A stretch of DNA of 32,505 nucleotides from assembly GCA_964506935.1 (NCBI GenBank), contig CAZDOD010000008.1, positions 1 through 32,505 of the forward strand, read 5' to 3'. Positions 1 through 8,297 of this stretch are shown piece by piece. The DNA is from CAZDOD01 sp964506935. Lineage in GTDB: Bacteria > Desulfobacterota > Zymogenia > Zymogenales > Zymogenaceae. The notes beneath the pieces are model-generated. The model saw nothing but the letters and a program-made list of their open reading frames with translations. It searched no databases and was not told the origin of the DNA. The translations under genes were made by a program, and so were the position numbers. Every line of letters begins with the position of its first letter. Within the stretch, counting starts at the first letter, position 1.

Positions 1-332
1 TTTCCCGAATCTCCTGTCTCCGAGTAACCCGCTGTTATCAGGACGGCACATCTGACACCCTTTTTTGCGGCGTCATCCAAGACCCCAATAACCTTTTCCC
101 TCGGCACCACTATGATCACCAGATCTATCTCGTCCGGGATCTCTTTGAGGGTGGGATAAACCGTAATTCCGAAGATCTCATCCTTGGATGGATTCACAGG
201 ATAGACCTTTCCTTTAAAGCCCCCTACGATAATGTTGTGGAGGATGAGCGTCCCCCACTTCTTGACACTACGGGAGGCCCCGACTACGGCAACAGATCTA
301 GGGTGGAAAAAGGGGTTGAGTTCCTTTGTCAT
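1..332 (-). CDS. CoA-binding (acyl-CoA synthetase, ADP-forming type) protein, N-terminal part
   Basis: The gene is cut by the left edge, leaving about 110 N-terminal residues. The reading begins MTKELNPFFHPRSVAVVGAS and continues with a Rossmann CoA-binding fold: the nucleotide loop SVAVVGAS, then VYPVNP and a hydrophobic strand DLVIIVVP. This is the usual N-terminus of the alpha-type module of NDP-forming acetate/acyl-CoA ligases, which make acetate or a branched acid plus ATP from the acyl-CoA, ADP and phosphate. In other members the same fold is fused to acetyltransferase domains, which cannot be judged here. The start is the ATG at 332; the ATG at 340 is followed after two codons by a stop. 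It lies on the same strand as, and 71 bases beyond, the radical SAM gene, so the two may be cotranscribed. The family is fairly sure; the exact substrate is unknown. Confidence 0.75.
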   Translation of the reverse strand, partial: MTKELNPFFHPRSVAVVGASRSVKKWGTLILHNIIVGGFKGKVYPVNPSKDEIFGITVYPTLKEIPDEIDLVIIVVPREKVIGVLDDAAKKGVRCAVLITAGYSETGDSG

Positions 333-403
333 TTTTTCATAGGGCACCAAAAAAGATATAAGAGAATTTTATATATTAAGCAGATAGCTCAAGTCAAGAT
401 TTT

Positions 404-1510
404 TTAGGTGAGGAGATGGATGTTCCCCACCTTGATTCTCGTAAGCCCCGCTTTCTTTGCGGTATCATAGCAGGACAGCGCCTGATATTTCGAAGTCATT
501 GGGAGGTCTTCCATATAAAAATGTGGGTGAAAGGCGAGAAGCGAGTAGGGTATGTCCGGCGATACAGAGGAGATGAACTCGGAGATACCCTTTACCTCTT
601 CTTTATCTATGTATCCCGGAACCATAAGGGTCGATGCCACGAGGTGGGGAAAAGAATCGTCATCGCCGATAAGATCATAAAGGAGTCTGAAGTTTTTTAG
701 GGTCTGACGGTTGCTTGAACCGGTGAGGGCCTTATGGAGATTATCGCTTTTCGCCTTTAAGTCGAACTTTATTATCCCTCCGGTTTCTTTTGCAATTTCG
801 GCCATCTCCCGAAGATATGATTCTTTCATGGCACCGTTGGTCTCCCAGCAGATACGTAAAATATCGTTGTTTTTCTTTTCGATCATTATCCTTGCGGCCA
901 AAATTGAGTGAGAGATGAAAGGTGTTGGGTCCCCGCCGAAGTAACATACACACGATGTGCAATCATCGATGGTGTCCGCGAGTTCTTCTGATGTAAAGTT
1001 ATCTTCCATCCTTAGACGGGTCTTGTAAGTGTGATTCTGGCAGAAGAGGCAGTTGAATGTACAGGCGTGATAAAATACGGCGAGGTTTTCATAGCCATAT
1101 TCGGGCCCCGGTTTTTTTGCATAGTCGGGGTATCCGACGTCCGTTCCGGCCGGGCAGACCCAGTCGGCCACACAGTTTGTCGGCAGGGGGTCTTTGTACC
1201 ATGACAGGTGACCGGAATCTGGCCCCCCACCCAAAATCTCGCCGTTCAAATTTTCCTTGACCCCGCAGTAACCTCTGTCACCTTTTTTTATGACACATTT
1301 GTTGACGCAGCCGTTGCAGGCCTCTCCACCAACAACCTTAGGAGGGCGGGCGGGGAGTTCGAATGGGACTCTTGTGCGGGCATGAATTGCACTTAGGTCT
1401 TCTTTGACCTCATTAAATCTTTTTCGGATACAGTTTACACATAATGAAAGGGTATCCGATATTGTGGAATCTTTCTTTTTACAGAGACGGCAAGTACCCA
1501 TATAGAACAT
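404..1510 (-). CDS. Cys-rich radical SAM protein, PflA-like
   Basis: This is a radical S-adenosylmethionine enzyme with the cluster motif CTFNCLFC (C-x3-C-x2-C) near residues 150-157, counted from the ATG at 1510. A GGDP motif follows about 40 residues later (YFGGDPTP), typical of SAM-binding in the PflA/COG1180-COG1313 group. Before the barrel are two further Cys groups: CRLC...CVNC (residues 7-27, a zinc-ribbon-like pair) and CNGCVNKC...C (65-82), which could bind zinc or an extra cluster. A TTG at 1537 could extend the protein by nine residues and an ATG at 1501 could shorten it by three; I chose 1510 because an AGAGAT stretch lies just upstream. Pyruvate formate-lyase activating enzymes and the AmmeMemoRadiSam group are relatives, but no glycyl-radical enzyme is in the window, so the substrate is unknown. 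Confidence 0.8.
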   Translation of the reverse strand: MFYMGTCRLCKKKDSTISDTLSLCVNCIRKRFNEVKEDLSAIHARTRVPFELPARPPKVVGGEACNGCVNKCVIKKGDRGYCGVKENLNGEILGGGPDSGHLSWYKDPLPTNCVADWVCPAGTDVGYPDYAKKPGPEYGYENLAVFYHACTFNCLFCQNHTYKTRLRMEDNFTSEELADTIDDCTSCVCYFGGDPTPFISHSILAARIMIEKKNNDILRICWETNGAMKESYLREMAEIAKETGGIIKFDLKAKSDNLHKALTGSSNRQTLKNFRLLYDLIGDDDSFPHLVASTLMVPGYIDKEEVKGISEFISSVSPDIPYSLLAFHPHFYMEDLPMTSKYQALSCYDTAKKAGLTRIKVGNIHLLT

Positions 1511-1627
1511 CTTATCTCTAAAATGTGAGCCTGTCAATGTGACGGGAAATTAATGAGGACGAGATATCTTGACCACGTTGAGGCAATAGTTCTATAATGA
1601 GTTTCCAATAGTCGGGTGAATAGAATT

Positions 1628-3028
1628 ATGGCTGATTTTAAGGTGGATAAAAGGATCGTCGGACGGCTTGAGAAGATTTTGGGCAAGGATTCGGTGTTTA
1701 CCGATCCTGAAATACTCGAACGATACTCGAAGGATGAGACCACGGGGGTAAGCGGTCTTCCTGAGGTTGTTATAAAGCCCAAAGATACACTCTCTGTTTC
1801 GGCCGTCATGAAATTTGCGTCGGACGAAAATATCGCTGTCACGCCCAGGAGCGGCGGGACGGGGGTCACCGGCGGTGCGGTGCCGTTCGCGGGTGGGATT
1901 ATCATGTCTCTCGACAGGATGAATCGCATACTCGAAGTCGATACCGAGAACCTGATGTGTGTTACCGAGCCTGGCGTCATCACGGGCGATCTGATACGCG
2001 CTGTCGAGAGGGAGGGGCTGTTTTATCCCCCCGATCCCGCAAGCCTCGATTCGTGCTGCATCGGGGGGAATGTCGCAGTGGGGGCGGGTGGGCCGAGCGC
2101 CGTCAAATACGGGACGACGAAAGATTACGTCACGGGTCTCGAGGTCGTGTTTCCAGATGGGTCTGTCTCGAGGATGGGGGGAAAGGTCGTAAAGAACGCC
2201 ACCGGCTACGATCTCATCGGGCTCATGGTCGGGAGTGAAGGAACACTGGGGATAATAACTGAGATTACGCTTAAGCTTCTTCCCATACCGCGATATTCCG
2301 TAGACCTCCTCGTGGTCTTTTCTGACCTAAAGAGCGCATCCTTGGCTGTAAGCGAGATCATAAGGGCGAGGATAATCCCAGCAACGATAGAGTTTCTCGA
2401 GAGGGAGGCCGTGCTTCTGGCCGGGAGGTTTTTGAAAAAAGAGGTGCCGTTTGTGGACGCCGGCGCCCAGCTTTTGATACGACTCGACGGGGAGGATAAA
2501 AGCACGGTCGATAGGACCATGGAGGATCTCTGGGAGGTGACAAGAAGGGCCGGGGCCGATGACATGGTCGTCGCCGAATCGAAGGCGAAGAGTGATCGGC
2601 TCTGGGAGGCGAGGAGGATCATCCGCGAGGCAGTTACGTGGGAGAGCCCGACGAGGGAGTCGGAAGACGTGGTGGTTCCGAGGGCCAATATCCCCGAGTT
2701 TGTCGAGAAGGCGAGGGGGTTGCTTACAGGTCTGGGGCTGAAGTCGATCTTTTTCGGCCACGCCGGGGACGGAAATATTCACGTGGAGATAATGAAGGGG
2801 GAGATGTCGGATGACATCTGGAGACAAAAGCTCCCACAGGCAAGGGAGGGTCTATATCATATAGCGGATCGATTGGGCGGGTTGATCTCGGGTGAGCACG
2901 GGATTGGGCTTATCAGGAAGGATTATCTTAAAATCTCGATCGACGAGGCGCAGTTAGCCGTGATGAGGCGGATAAAGGAGGCCGTGGATCCGAAGGGGAT
3001 TTTAAATCCCGGAAAGATTTTTGTCTGA
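1628..3028 (+). CDS. FAD-linked oxidase, GlcD / D-lactate dehydrogenase family
   Basis: A flavoprotein of the PCMH/VAO type that oxidises a 2-hydroxy acid such as glycolate or D-lactate and passes electrons to a partner or quinone. The N-terminal FAD-binding half shows the pyrophosphate loop PRSGGTGVTGG and the segment IGGNVAVGAGGPSAVKYG. The C-terminal FAD-oxidase_C half shows FFGHAGDGNIHVE (metal/substrate region), GEHGIG and the terminal ILNPGKIF. The length, about 466 residues, is normal for GlcD. I prefer the ATG at 1628, with GGGTG about ten bases upstream; a GTG at 1616 is an alternative. No glcE or Fe-S glcF partner is adjacent. A D-lactate substrate would fit the nickel-pincer genes larB and larC much further along, but that is only inference. 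Confidence 0.9.
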   Translation: MADFKVDKRIVGRLEKILGKDSVFTDPEILERYSKDETTGVSGLPEVVIKPKDTLSVSAVMKFASDENIAVTPRSGGTGVTGGAVPFAGGIIMSLDRMNRILEVDTENLMCVTEPGVITGDLIRAVEREGLFYPPDPASLDSCCIGGNVAVGAGGPSAVKYGTTKDYVTGLEVVFPDGSVSRMGGKVVKNATGYDLIGLMVGSEGTLGIITEITLKLLPIPRYSVDLLVVFSDLKSASLAVSEIIRARIIPATIEFLEREAVLLAGRFLKKEVPFVDAGAQLLIRLDGEDKSTVDRTMEDLWEVTRRAGADDMVVAESKAKSDRLWEARRIIREAVTWESPTRESEDVVVPRANIPEFVEKARGLLTGLGLKSIFFGHAGDGNIHVEIMKGEMSDDIWRQKLPQAREGLYHIADRLGGLISGEHGIGLIRKDYLKISIDEAQLAVMRRIKEAVDPKGILNPGKIFV

Positions 3029-3070
3029 AAGCGGGGAAGGACTTTTCGCTGTTTATGATGAGGATTACAT

Positions 3071-3922
3071 ATGAGTAAGAAGCTAATAACTGCCTATATC
3101 TCTTCTGCTATTATAGCGATTCTACTGATCATTAAAGTTGACGATATACCATTTGTATATAACTCTTTAATTAATAAATATATTGTATGTTCAATTTTCA
3201 TAGTTTCTCTTGTTTTATCTATAATTGGAAGTTATAAGGCAAGGTTGATATGGCTCGGTTTTCTTCCATTTTTCGCGTATTCTTATTTTATTTGTTATTT
3301 TAGAACTATTATTAATTTATATAGTTATTCACTTCTTTATCCTTTAATAAGCCTCCTCTCAATTATAGCTCTTATCTGTAGCTATTTATCTATCGACATT
3401 CAAAAAATAAAAATTAAAAAAGCATCGCAGACACCATTCAAATTATTCGTCACTTTCATAATATTACTAATAACAATGTTTATACTATTAAGATATCATG
3501 TCAAATTAAATGAAGTTAGTGACTTGTTTTTATTACCTTTGGATATGTTACTCTTTTTCTCATTAAAAGGTAGGTTTCTTTTAATAATCTTTTTAATCAT
3601 GTATATTATAGCGATTATTTTACTCCGCATGAATGAACCGTGGGGTTATGTATTATCTACGATCATATTAATATCTCATGCCATTCCATCTATTACATTT
3701 ATTTTGGCAATTATCACCGGAGGTAGCTCTGCTTTAATTTATGGGCCATATACTGTCGGTGAAATTGGTTCGGTTCCAGAAACTACGTATTTTCTCTTTT
3801 TTAAAGGATTACCTAGTTTCTTCGCATTGATTTTAGCAATTATTTTCATTTCATATTTTAAAGAGGATATTTTTGGAATCTTAACCAAAAAACTAAAAAT
3901 TATAAGAGGGAAAATAAATTAA
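3071..3922 (+). CDS. AT-rich multi-pass membrane protein of unknown function
   Basis: I do not recognise this protein. It has 283 residues, is dominated by Ile, Leu, Phe and Ser, and has roughly eight hydrophobic segments (around residues 7-25, 35-55, 60-78, 85-108, 125-142, 165-185, 190-215 and 245-265) separated by short Lys-rich loops. It ends in a Lys/Arg-rich tail, which suggests a cytoplasmic C-terminus. A GAGG lies a few bases before the ATG. Its base composition is unlike its neighbours: 3181-3240 contains 15 G or C in 60, whereas 2041-2100 in the preceding gene contains 42. Codons are almost all A/T-ending. It lies alone between a plus-strand oxidase and a convergent minus-strand gene. 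The composition suggests recent acquisition, but no transposase or flanking repeat is visible. Confidence 0.75.
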   Translation: MSKKLITAYISSAIIAILLIIKVDDIPFVYNSLINKYIVCSIFIVSLVLSIIGSYKARLIWLGFLPFFAYSYFICYFRTIINLYSYSLLYPLISLLSIIALICSYLSIDIQKIKIKKASQTPFKLFVTFIILLITMFILLRYHVKLNEVSDLFLLPLDMLLFFSLKGRFLLIIFLIMYIIAIILLRMNEPWGYVLSTIILISHAIPSITFILAIITGGSSALIYGPYTVGEIGSVPETTYFLFFKGLPSFFALILAIIFISYFKEDIFGILTKKLKIIRGKIN

Positions 3923-3944
3923 AAATTAGTTATAATCGGCATCA

Positions 3945-4988
3945 TCACCTTATCTTCTCAAATAACCTGTCCCTTCTGATTCCCCTTTCCTGAATCTCAT
4001 CTTCCCAAAATTTTGTCATCTCAAATATCGATTCGGTGATCTTCTTGGGGGTCATCTCTAATAGCTCTATAGTATGCGAGGCATCGATGATGGTCTGCGG
4101 ATAGATCAGATGATAGTAGTCTGTGCCGATGGGTGGGTTTCCGAGGGCCCTCAAAAGCCCGATTATTGGAAGGGCGGCGCTGGAATAAGAAATTATCCTG
4201 GACCTGCTGTTATAAAAATAGATCATCTGTTCCGCAAGATCCCTCTGTGTGATGATGTCGGCCGCCGCAACATTCAGGGCCATATATCCCTCCCTTGCCT
4301 TTCTTATACACCTCACCATGGCCGTCGTCAGGTCCTCCACATCAATATACTGGACGAGGTACTTCCCACCTCCGATGAGATAGACAGGCTTATCAATGAG
4401 GGCGTTTCTGAAGTTGAGATAGAGGCTCGGGTTTAAATCTTTTGGGACGCCCCATCCCGTGATCGGGGCGCTCCTCAGGATGACGACCGGAAGTCCCCTT
4501 GATGCCACGGTATCAATCAGGTAGTTTTCGACGAGGAGATGTTCTTTCCCCTTATTGGAGATCGGGCGCCGTTGTTCATCCTCCTCGATGAATTCAACCC
4601 TCGGGATGCCGTAGACTTCCGATCCCGAGAGGTAGACAAAGGCGGATACGTTGAGGCTGTTTGCGATGTTGGCAAGCTTGATTGCCGTGGTGAGATTTAA
4701 TTTGCTATATCGGCTTTTTCCCCTTTTATCTCTTGTCTCTATCTTGAGGAGGTGGAATACATAGTCGACACCTTGGCTTATATCGGACAGGATGGAGCTT
4801 TTGGTGATGTCGCCAAAGATGTATTCGACGTCTTCAATCGGTTCTGTGACCTCGTGTATGTCAAAACCCCGCACGCCGAAGCCGAGGCTTAAAAGCCTGT
4901 CTATTAAACTCTTTGCCAGAAAGTTTCCGGCGCCGGTAACCAGGGCCTTGATTTTATTCCTCCGGGGATATCTATTTGTAGCCTCCAT
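3945..4988 (-). CDS. Extended SDR (NAD-dependent epimerase/dehydratase fold) with altered active site
   Basis: The fold is that of sugar-nucleotide epimerases: an N-terminal Rossmann strand and loop ALVTGAGNFLA (residues 15-25), FVYLSGSEVYG (117-127), and a later substrate domain with YIDVEDL (214-220). Two family signatures are changed. The glycine-rich TGxxGxxG has Asn22 and Ala25 where Gly is expected. In the stretch that normally reads PxSxYGxSK, the protein has PISNKGKEH, putting Lys146 at the Tyr position and His150 at the Lys position of YxxxK. It may therefore bind a nucleotide without catalysing dehydrogenation. The ATG at 4988 overlaps the 3' end of the CHAT-fold gene by 17 bases and has no clear ribosome-binding site, which suggests translational coupling. 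A GGAGG lies inside the first codons (about 4957-4961), but no standard start follows it in frame. Confidence 0.8.
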   Translation of the reverse strand: MEATNRYPRRNKIKALVTGAGNFLAKSLIDRLLSLGFGVRGFDIHEVTEPIEDVEYIFGDITKSSILSDISQGVDYVFHLLKIETRDKRGKSRYSKLNLTTAIKLANIANSLNVSAFVYLSGSEVYGIPRVEFIEEDEQRRPISNKGKEHLLVENYLIDTVASRGLPVVILRSAPITGWGVPKDLNPSLYLNFRNALIDKPVYLIGGGKYLVQYIDVEDLTTAMVRCIRKAREGYMALNVAAADIITQRDLAEQMIYFYNSRSRIISYSSAALPIIGLLRALGNPPIGTDYYHLIYPQTIIDASHTIELLEMTPKKITESIFEMTKFWEDEIQERGIRRDRLFEKIR

Positions 4989-6111
4989 ACAGGAGAAAAG
5001 GCGCCCAGAAGCCCGGATAGGCGAGCCTCCGATAGCCCCTCTCCTTTTCGAGGTCTATTACCATTACTTGGGCGAGCCTCAGTGCCTCGGCCTTATCGTT
5101 GCTCTTTAGATTGTCGTAAAAGAAGTCGAAGAGCATCGCGGTCACGCCACGGTCTATCTTCCATACCGGGGCCAGAACCGATGTCGCCCCGGACACTAAA
5201 AATGCACCGGGAAATCCGCCGCTGCCGCCCCAGATGATTCCGGCGTTGTCCGCGGAGATTGTGACAAGATCGGCATCGAGACTCATCCCGATGACCTCGG
5301 TAACCGTGAGGTTACCGTCCTCGCCGTCTCCTCCGGTGAAGAGGATTTTGGAGCCTGAGTCAGATCCGGGTTTGATCACGCTGTGGGTGGTCATGTGGAC
5401 CAGGTGGATTGCCCCCTTGTTGAGTTCATTTTTGAGGGTCATCTCCGTGGCCTTGTCTTTCTCAAGCATGATTGAGCCCGGGACACTCTCCGCCACATCC
5501 TTCATCTCAATGGGGGCGACCTTGAGCTGTGGGAAGCTTGCGGGATACTGGGCGTTTCCGATGACTATTCCGCCGATGTTCGAAGATGTCTCGACAGAAA
5601 GCGCCTCTTCCATGAGCTCTACTGTGGGGGCGTAGAAGATTGAATAATCGTCGACTACGAACCGCGGCCTCGGCATGAAGGTGTTCTGCGTATCCCTTTT
5701 TGAGACGAGGGCACTAAATGGGAGTTCATAGAGCTCAGGGCAAGGTATTATCCCGAGCCGTGTTATGCCGGAAAGCTCTTCGGTCGCCGGCGCCATGAGA
5801 ATATTGTAGAGGAGATGTGCCTCGTCCTGGAAGGGGCTTATGGTATCTACGGCCTCGACGCTGTCCTTAAAAAAACCAACCTTGATCTCAAGAGGCTCAT
5901 CATAAGCCTTAAGCTCCTTTGTGGATATGCCCTGTGCCGTGATGATATCGACCTTGAGATTTTTTACGTCGTATATCAAAACGGCGGTCTCAGGATCGAG
6001 GAGGCTCGAGATCCTATCCTCGATTCCCTTCTCCTGTGCAAAAAGAGGTATGAGAAAAAATGAGGATATGATCGTGATTGAGACGACAAAGATAAAAAAT
6101 GATTTTCTCAT
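4972..6111 (-). CDS. Exported CHAT-fold protein with catalytic Cys replaced by Asp
   Basis: CHAT domains are caspase-like peptidases with a His and a Cys in the active site. The first ~25 residues form a signal peptide (RKS, a long hydrophobic core, then PLFA before QEKG), so the protein is probably exported or periplasmic. The CHAT part spans about residues 110-379: IPCPELYELPFSAL, then HLVHMTTHS with the expected catalytic His243, and ADLVTISADNAG where the family has LSAC; codon 288 is GAC, giving Asp. The final part, GATSVLAPVWKID, AEALRLAQ and GFWAPFLLYG, matches the family closely. It is therefore probably a pseudo-peptidase or uses another chemistry. A GGGGG lies before the ATG, and a TATAAT box at 6148-6153 (minus) may start its transcript. 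It overlaps the downstream epimerase-fold gene. Confidence 0.85.
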   Translation of the reverse strand: MRKSFFIFVVSITIISSFFLIPLFAQEKGIEDRISSLLDPETAVLIYDVKNLKVDIITAQGISTKELKAYDEPLEIKVGFFKDSVEAVDTISPFQDEAHLLYNILMAPATEELSGITRLGIIPCPELYELPFSALVSKRDTQNTFMPRPRFVVDDYSIFYAPTVELMEEALSVETSSNIGGIVIGNAQYPASFPQLKVAPIEMKDVAESVPGSIMLEKDKATEMTLKNELNKGAIHLVHMTTHSVIKPGSDSGSKILFTGGDGEDGNLTVTEVIGMSLDADLVTISADNAGIIWGGSGGFPGAFLVSGATSVLAPVWKIDRGVTAMLFDFFYDNLKSNDKAEALRLAQVMVIDLEKERGYRRLAYPGFWAPFLLYGGYK

Positions 6112-6236
6112 AGATTCCCCCTTTTAAATTTTAAAATATTTCGTTCAATTATAGTGAAGGGATGGATGTTAAAATAATAAAGACCCTTATTTAAAGGATT
6201 ATCTGTCCTAAAAAAATAGTCTATATCCTCTTAAAC

Positions 6237-7163
6237 TCACTCGTTTCTCTTTACCTGAAGCATCCTGTCGAGCGCCCTCTTCGCCCCGGTCCTCACATCC
6301 TCCGGCACTGTTACAACGCCCCTCATCTCACAGAGTAAGTCATATATATCCTTCAGGGTGGTCTTTTTCATATTAGAACATACCATCTTTTCCGACGCCG
6401 GGAAAAAGTCTTTGTCGGGATTTCCCTTTTTGAGCGGGTACAGCATCCCTATCTCGGTTCCGATGATGAATCTCTTGTTTTGGGATTTTTTTATGTGCTC
6501 CAGCATCCCCGATGTGCTTGCAACGTGATCTGCGATGTCTATGACCTCGGGCCTGCATTCGGGGTGGACTATGAGTTCGGCGTCGGGATATTTCTTTCTC
6601 GCTTCTTTTATATCTTCGGGCGATAGTATCTCATGGGTGGGGCAGAAGCCGTCCCACCATTCGATCTCTTTTTCGGTAAACCTTGCGGTGTACTGGGCGA
6701 GGTTCTTGTCCGGCGCCATCAAGACCATGTCCGACTTTACAGACCCGACCACACTGATGGAGTTGGCCGAGGTGCAGCAGACGTCTGAGACCGACTTTAC
6801 ATCGGCGGTTGAATTTACGTATGTCACAAGCTGGGCGCCGGGGTATTTCTCCTTGAATTCTATGGCGTCTTCCTTGGTTATCATGTCGGCCATCGGGCAT
6901 CCGGCGTCAGGCCTCGGGATGATAACGGTCTTTTCGGGGGATAGGATCGCGGCACTCTCCGCCATGAAGAGGACTCCGCAAAACACGATGATATCGGCGT
7001 CCGTCCGGGACGCCTCTATCGACAGCCCCAAGGAATCGCCCGTGATGTCGGCCACGTCCTGAATCTCGGGATTCTGGTAGTTGTGGGCCAAAAGGATGGC
7101 GTTTTTCTCTTCGAGGAGCCTCCTTACGGCGTCGTGGAGTTCTTTGTTGTCTCTATTTTTCAT
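6237..7163 (-). CDS. nadA: Quinolinate synthase A
   Basis: NadA condenses iminoaspartate (from NadB) with dihydroxyacetone phosphate to quinolinate in de novo NAD synthesis, using a [4Fe-4S] cluster. Visible signatures are LLAHNYQNPEIQDVAD near the N-terminus, FCGVLFMAES (ligand Cys62), TYVNSTADVK, HPECRPEV (second ligand Cys) and MVCSNMKKT (third ligand Cys). The length of 308 residues from the ATG at 7163 is normal. A TTG at 7214 would add 17 residues, but a promoter-like TTGACA/TATAAT pair at 7204-7230 overlaps that codon, which favours 7163. There is no strong ribosome-binding site at either start. nadB and nadC are not in the window. The gene is divergent from the lytic transglycosylase gene. 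Confidence 0.95.
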   Translation of the reverse strand: MKNRDNKELHDAVRRLLEEKNAILLAHNYQNPEIQDVADITGDSLGLSIEASRTDADIIVFCGVLFMAESAAILSPEKTVIIPRPDAGCPMADMITKEDAIEFKEKYPGAQLVTYVNSTADVKSVSDVCCTSANSISVVGSVKSDMVLMAPDKNLAQYTARFTEKEIEWWDGFCPTHEILSPEDIKEARKKYPDAELIVHPECRPEVIDIADHVASTSGMLEHIKKSQNKRFIIGTEIGMLYPLKKGNPDKDFFPASEKMVCSNMKKTTLKDIYDLLCEMRGVVTVPEDVRTGAKRALDRMLQVKRNE

Positions 7164-7203
7164 AAAGTGTTCGTAAAATGTTTTACTTGAAAATTTATAA
7201 GAT

Positions 7204-7230
7204 ATTATAATCAAAAGGTTTTAATGTCAA
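7204..7230 (-). promoter_or_regulatory. Sigma70-type promoter for nadA
   Basis: On the minus strand, TTGACA (7225-7230) and TATAAT (7204-7209) are perfect consensus boxes separated by 15 bases. An overlapping TAATAT gives a 17-base spacing. Transcription would begin near 7196, about 30 bases before the chosen nadA start codon. The 15-base spacing is short for the first reading. Confidence 0.55.
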
Positions 7231-7301
7231 TTCATTTTTGAGTCTTGACATCGGCCCGCTATTGTTGTAGATAGTTAGATTCGTCATCCTATAATTTAAA
7301 A

Positions 7302-8297
7302 ATGAAATCCTTTCATAAAAAAGCTATTGAATTCGTTTTCGCATCGTTTTTGATAATTTTGATTTCGGGCTGCGCACAAAATCTCAAAAACGTCGTTTTG
7401 ACAGAATCAAGGGCGGAAAAAGGTCAGAATATAACGTCTTCGACATCCTTTCCCGAGATCGAGCTTCCGCTTGTTATGAACGTAGAGGTGGCCGAGGAGC
7501 TCGATGAACTGAAAAAATCCCCATACTCGATAGAAAAGTGGCTTACTAGATCGGAGAAGTTCGCCCCTATGATGAAGGGGATCTTCCGCCGATATAATGT
7601 CCCCGAAGACCTCTTTTACGTTGCGGTCCTGGAGAGCGGATTTGATCCCCACGCCATATCGAAAAAGGAGGCGGGCGGGCCGTGGCAGTTTATACCGAGC
7701 ACGGCCAAAAAGATGGGGATGAGGATCGACGAGTGGGTCGACGAGAGGAGGGACTACGAGAAGTCGACGATCCTCGCCGCAAAGTATTTCTCGTCGCTCT
7801 ACAGTTCTTTTTCCGACTGGCATCTCGCCCTTGCCGGATACAACTGCGGCGGCGCGCCGGTTCGGAGCGCCCTCAAAAAGTGCGGGAATATCGGCCTTTG
7901 GGAGATCGCCGAGGAGGGGAGGCTGACATTTCAGGCGAGGAGCTACGTCCCAAGGGTCATCGCGCTGATAATGGTGATCAAGGAGCCGGAGAAATTTGGA
8001 TTTGAGGCGCCGGAGGGAGTAAAGCCGTTTGCCTTCGACAAGGTCTATGTCCCCGGCGGGCTTCCGCTTTCGCTCTTTGCCGAGGTTATGGGGGTAAAAG
8101 AGGAGGTTTTGGAGGGATTGAATCCCGAGCTTTTAAGGGGCGTGACGCCCCCCGACGTCGATGTTTACGAGCTCAAGATCCCCGTCGGCAAAAAGCCGGT
8201 ATTTCTCGAAAAATTTTCCGAGGCGCACAAGAATTATCTGGAGGCACACGATGGGAGGGGCGATGTTCTGCTAAAAAAGCCGGAGAGGTTTTTTTAG
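7302..8297 (+). CDS. Lipoprotein SLT-domain lytic transglycosylase, MltD-like
   Basis: It cleaves peptidoglycan glycan strands between MurNAc and GlcNAc, forming 1,6-anhydro ends. The N-terminus has a short charged region, a hydrophobic core and the lipobox ISGC, so Cys24 would be lipidated and the protein membrane-anchored in the envelope. The SLT domain runs from about residue 95 to 205: VAVLESGFDPHA with catalytic Glu111, then GGPWQFIPSTAKKMG, VDERRDYEKST and WHLALAGYNCGG, all diagnostic of family 1 transglycosylases. The last 80 residues (GGLPLSLFAEVMGV, then LNPELLRGVTPP) look like a single weak LysM-like region; MltD usually has clearer LysM repeats. The gene is monocistronic and divergent from nadA. 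A TTGACA at 7245-7250 with a weaker TAGATA 17 bases further could be its promoter. Confidence 0.9.
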   Translation: MKSFHKKAIEFVFASFLIILISGCAQNLKNVVLTESRAEKGQNITSSTSFPEIELPLVMNVEVAEELDELKKSPYSIEKWLTRSEKFAPMMKGIFRRYNVPEDLFYVAVLESGFDPHAISKKEAGGPWQFIPSTAKKMGMRIDEWVDERRDYEKSTILAAKYFSSLYSSFSDWHLALAGYNCGGAPVRSALKKCGNIGLWEIAEEGRLTFQARSYVPRVIALIMVIKEPEKFGFEAPEGVKPFAFDKVYVPGGLPLSLFAEVMGVKEEVLEGLNPELLRGVTPPDVDVYELKIPVGKKPVFLEKFSEAHKNYLEAHDGRGDVLLKKPERFF

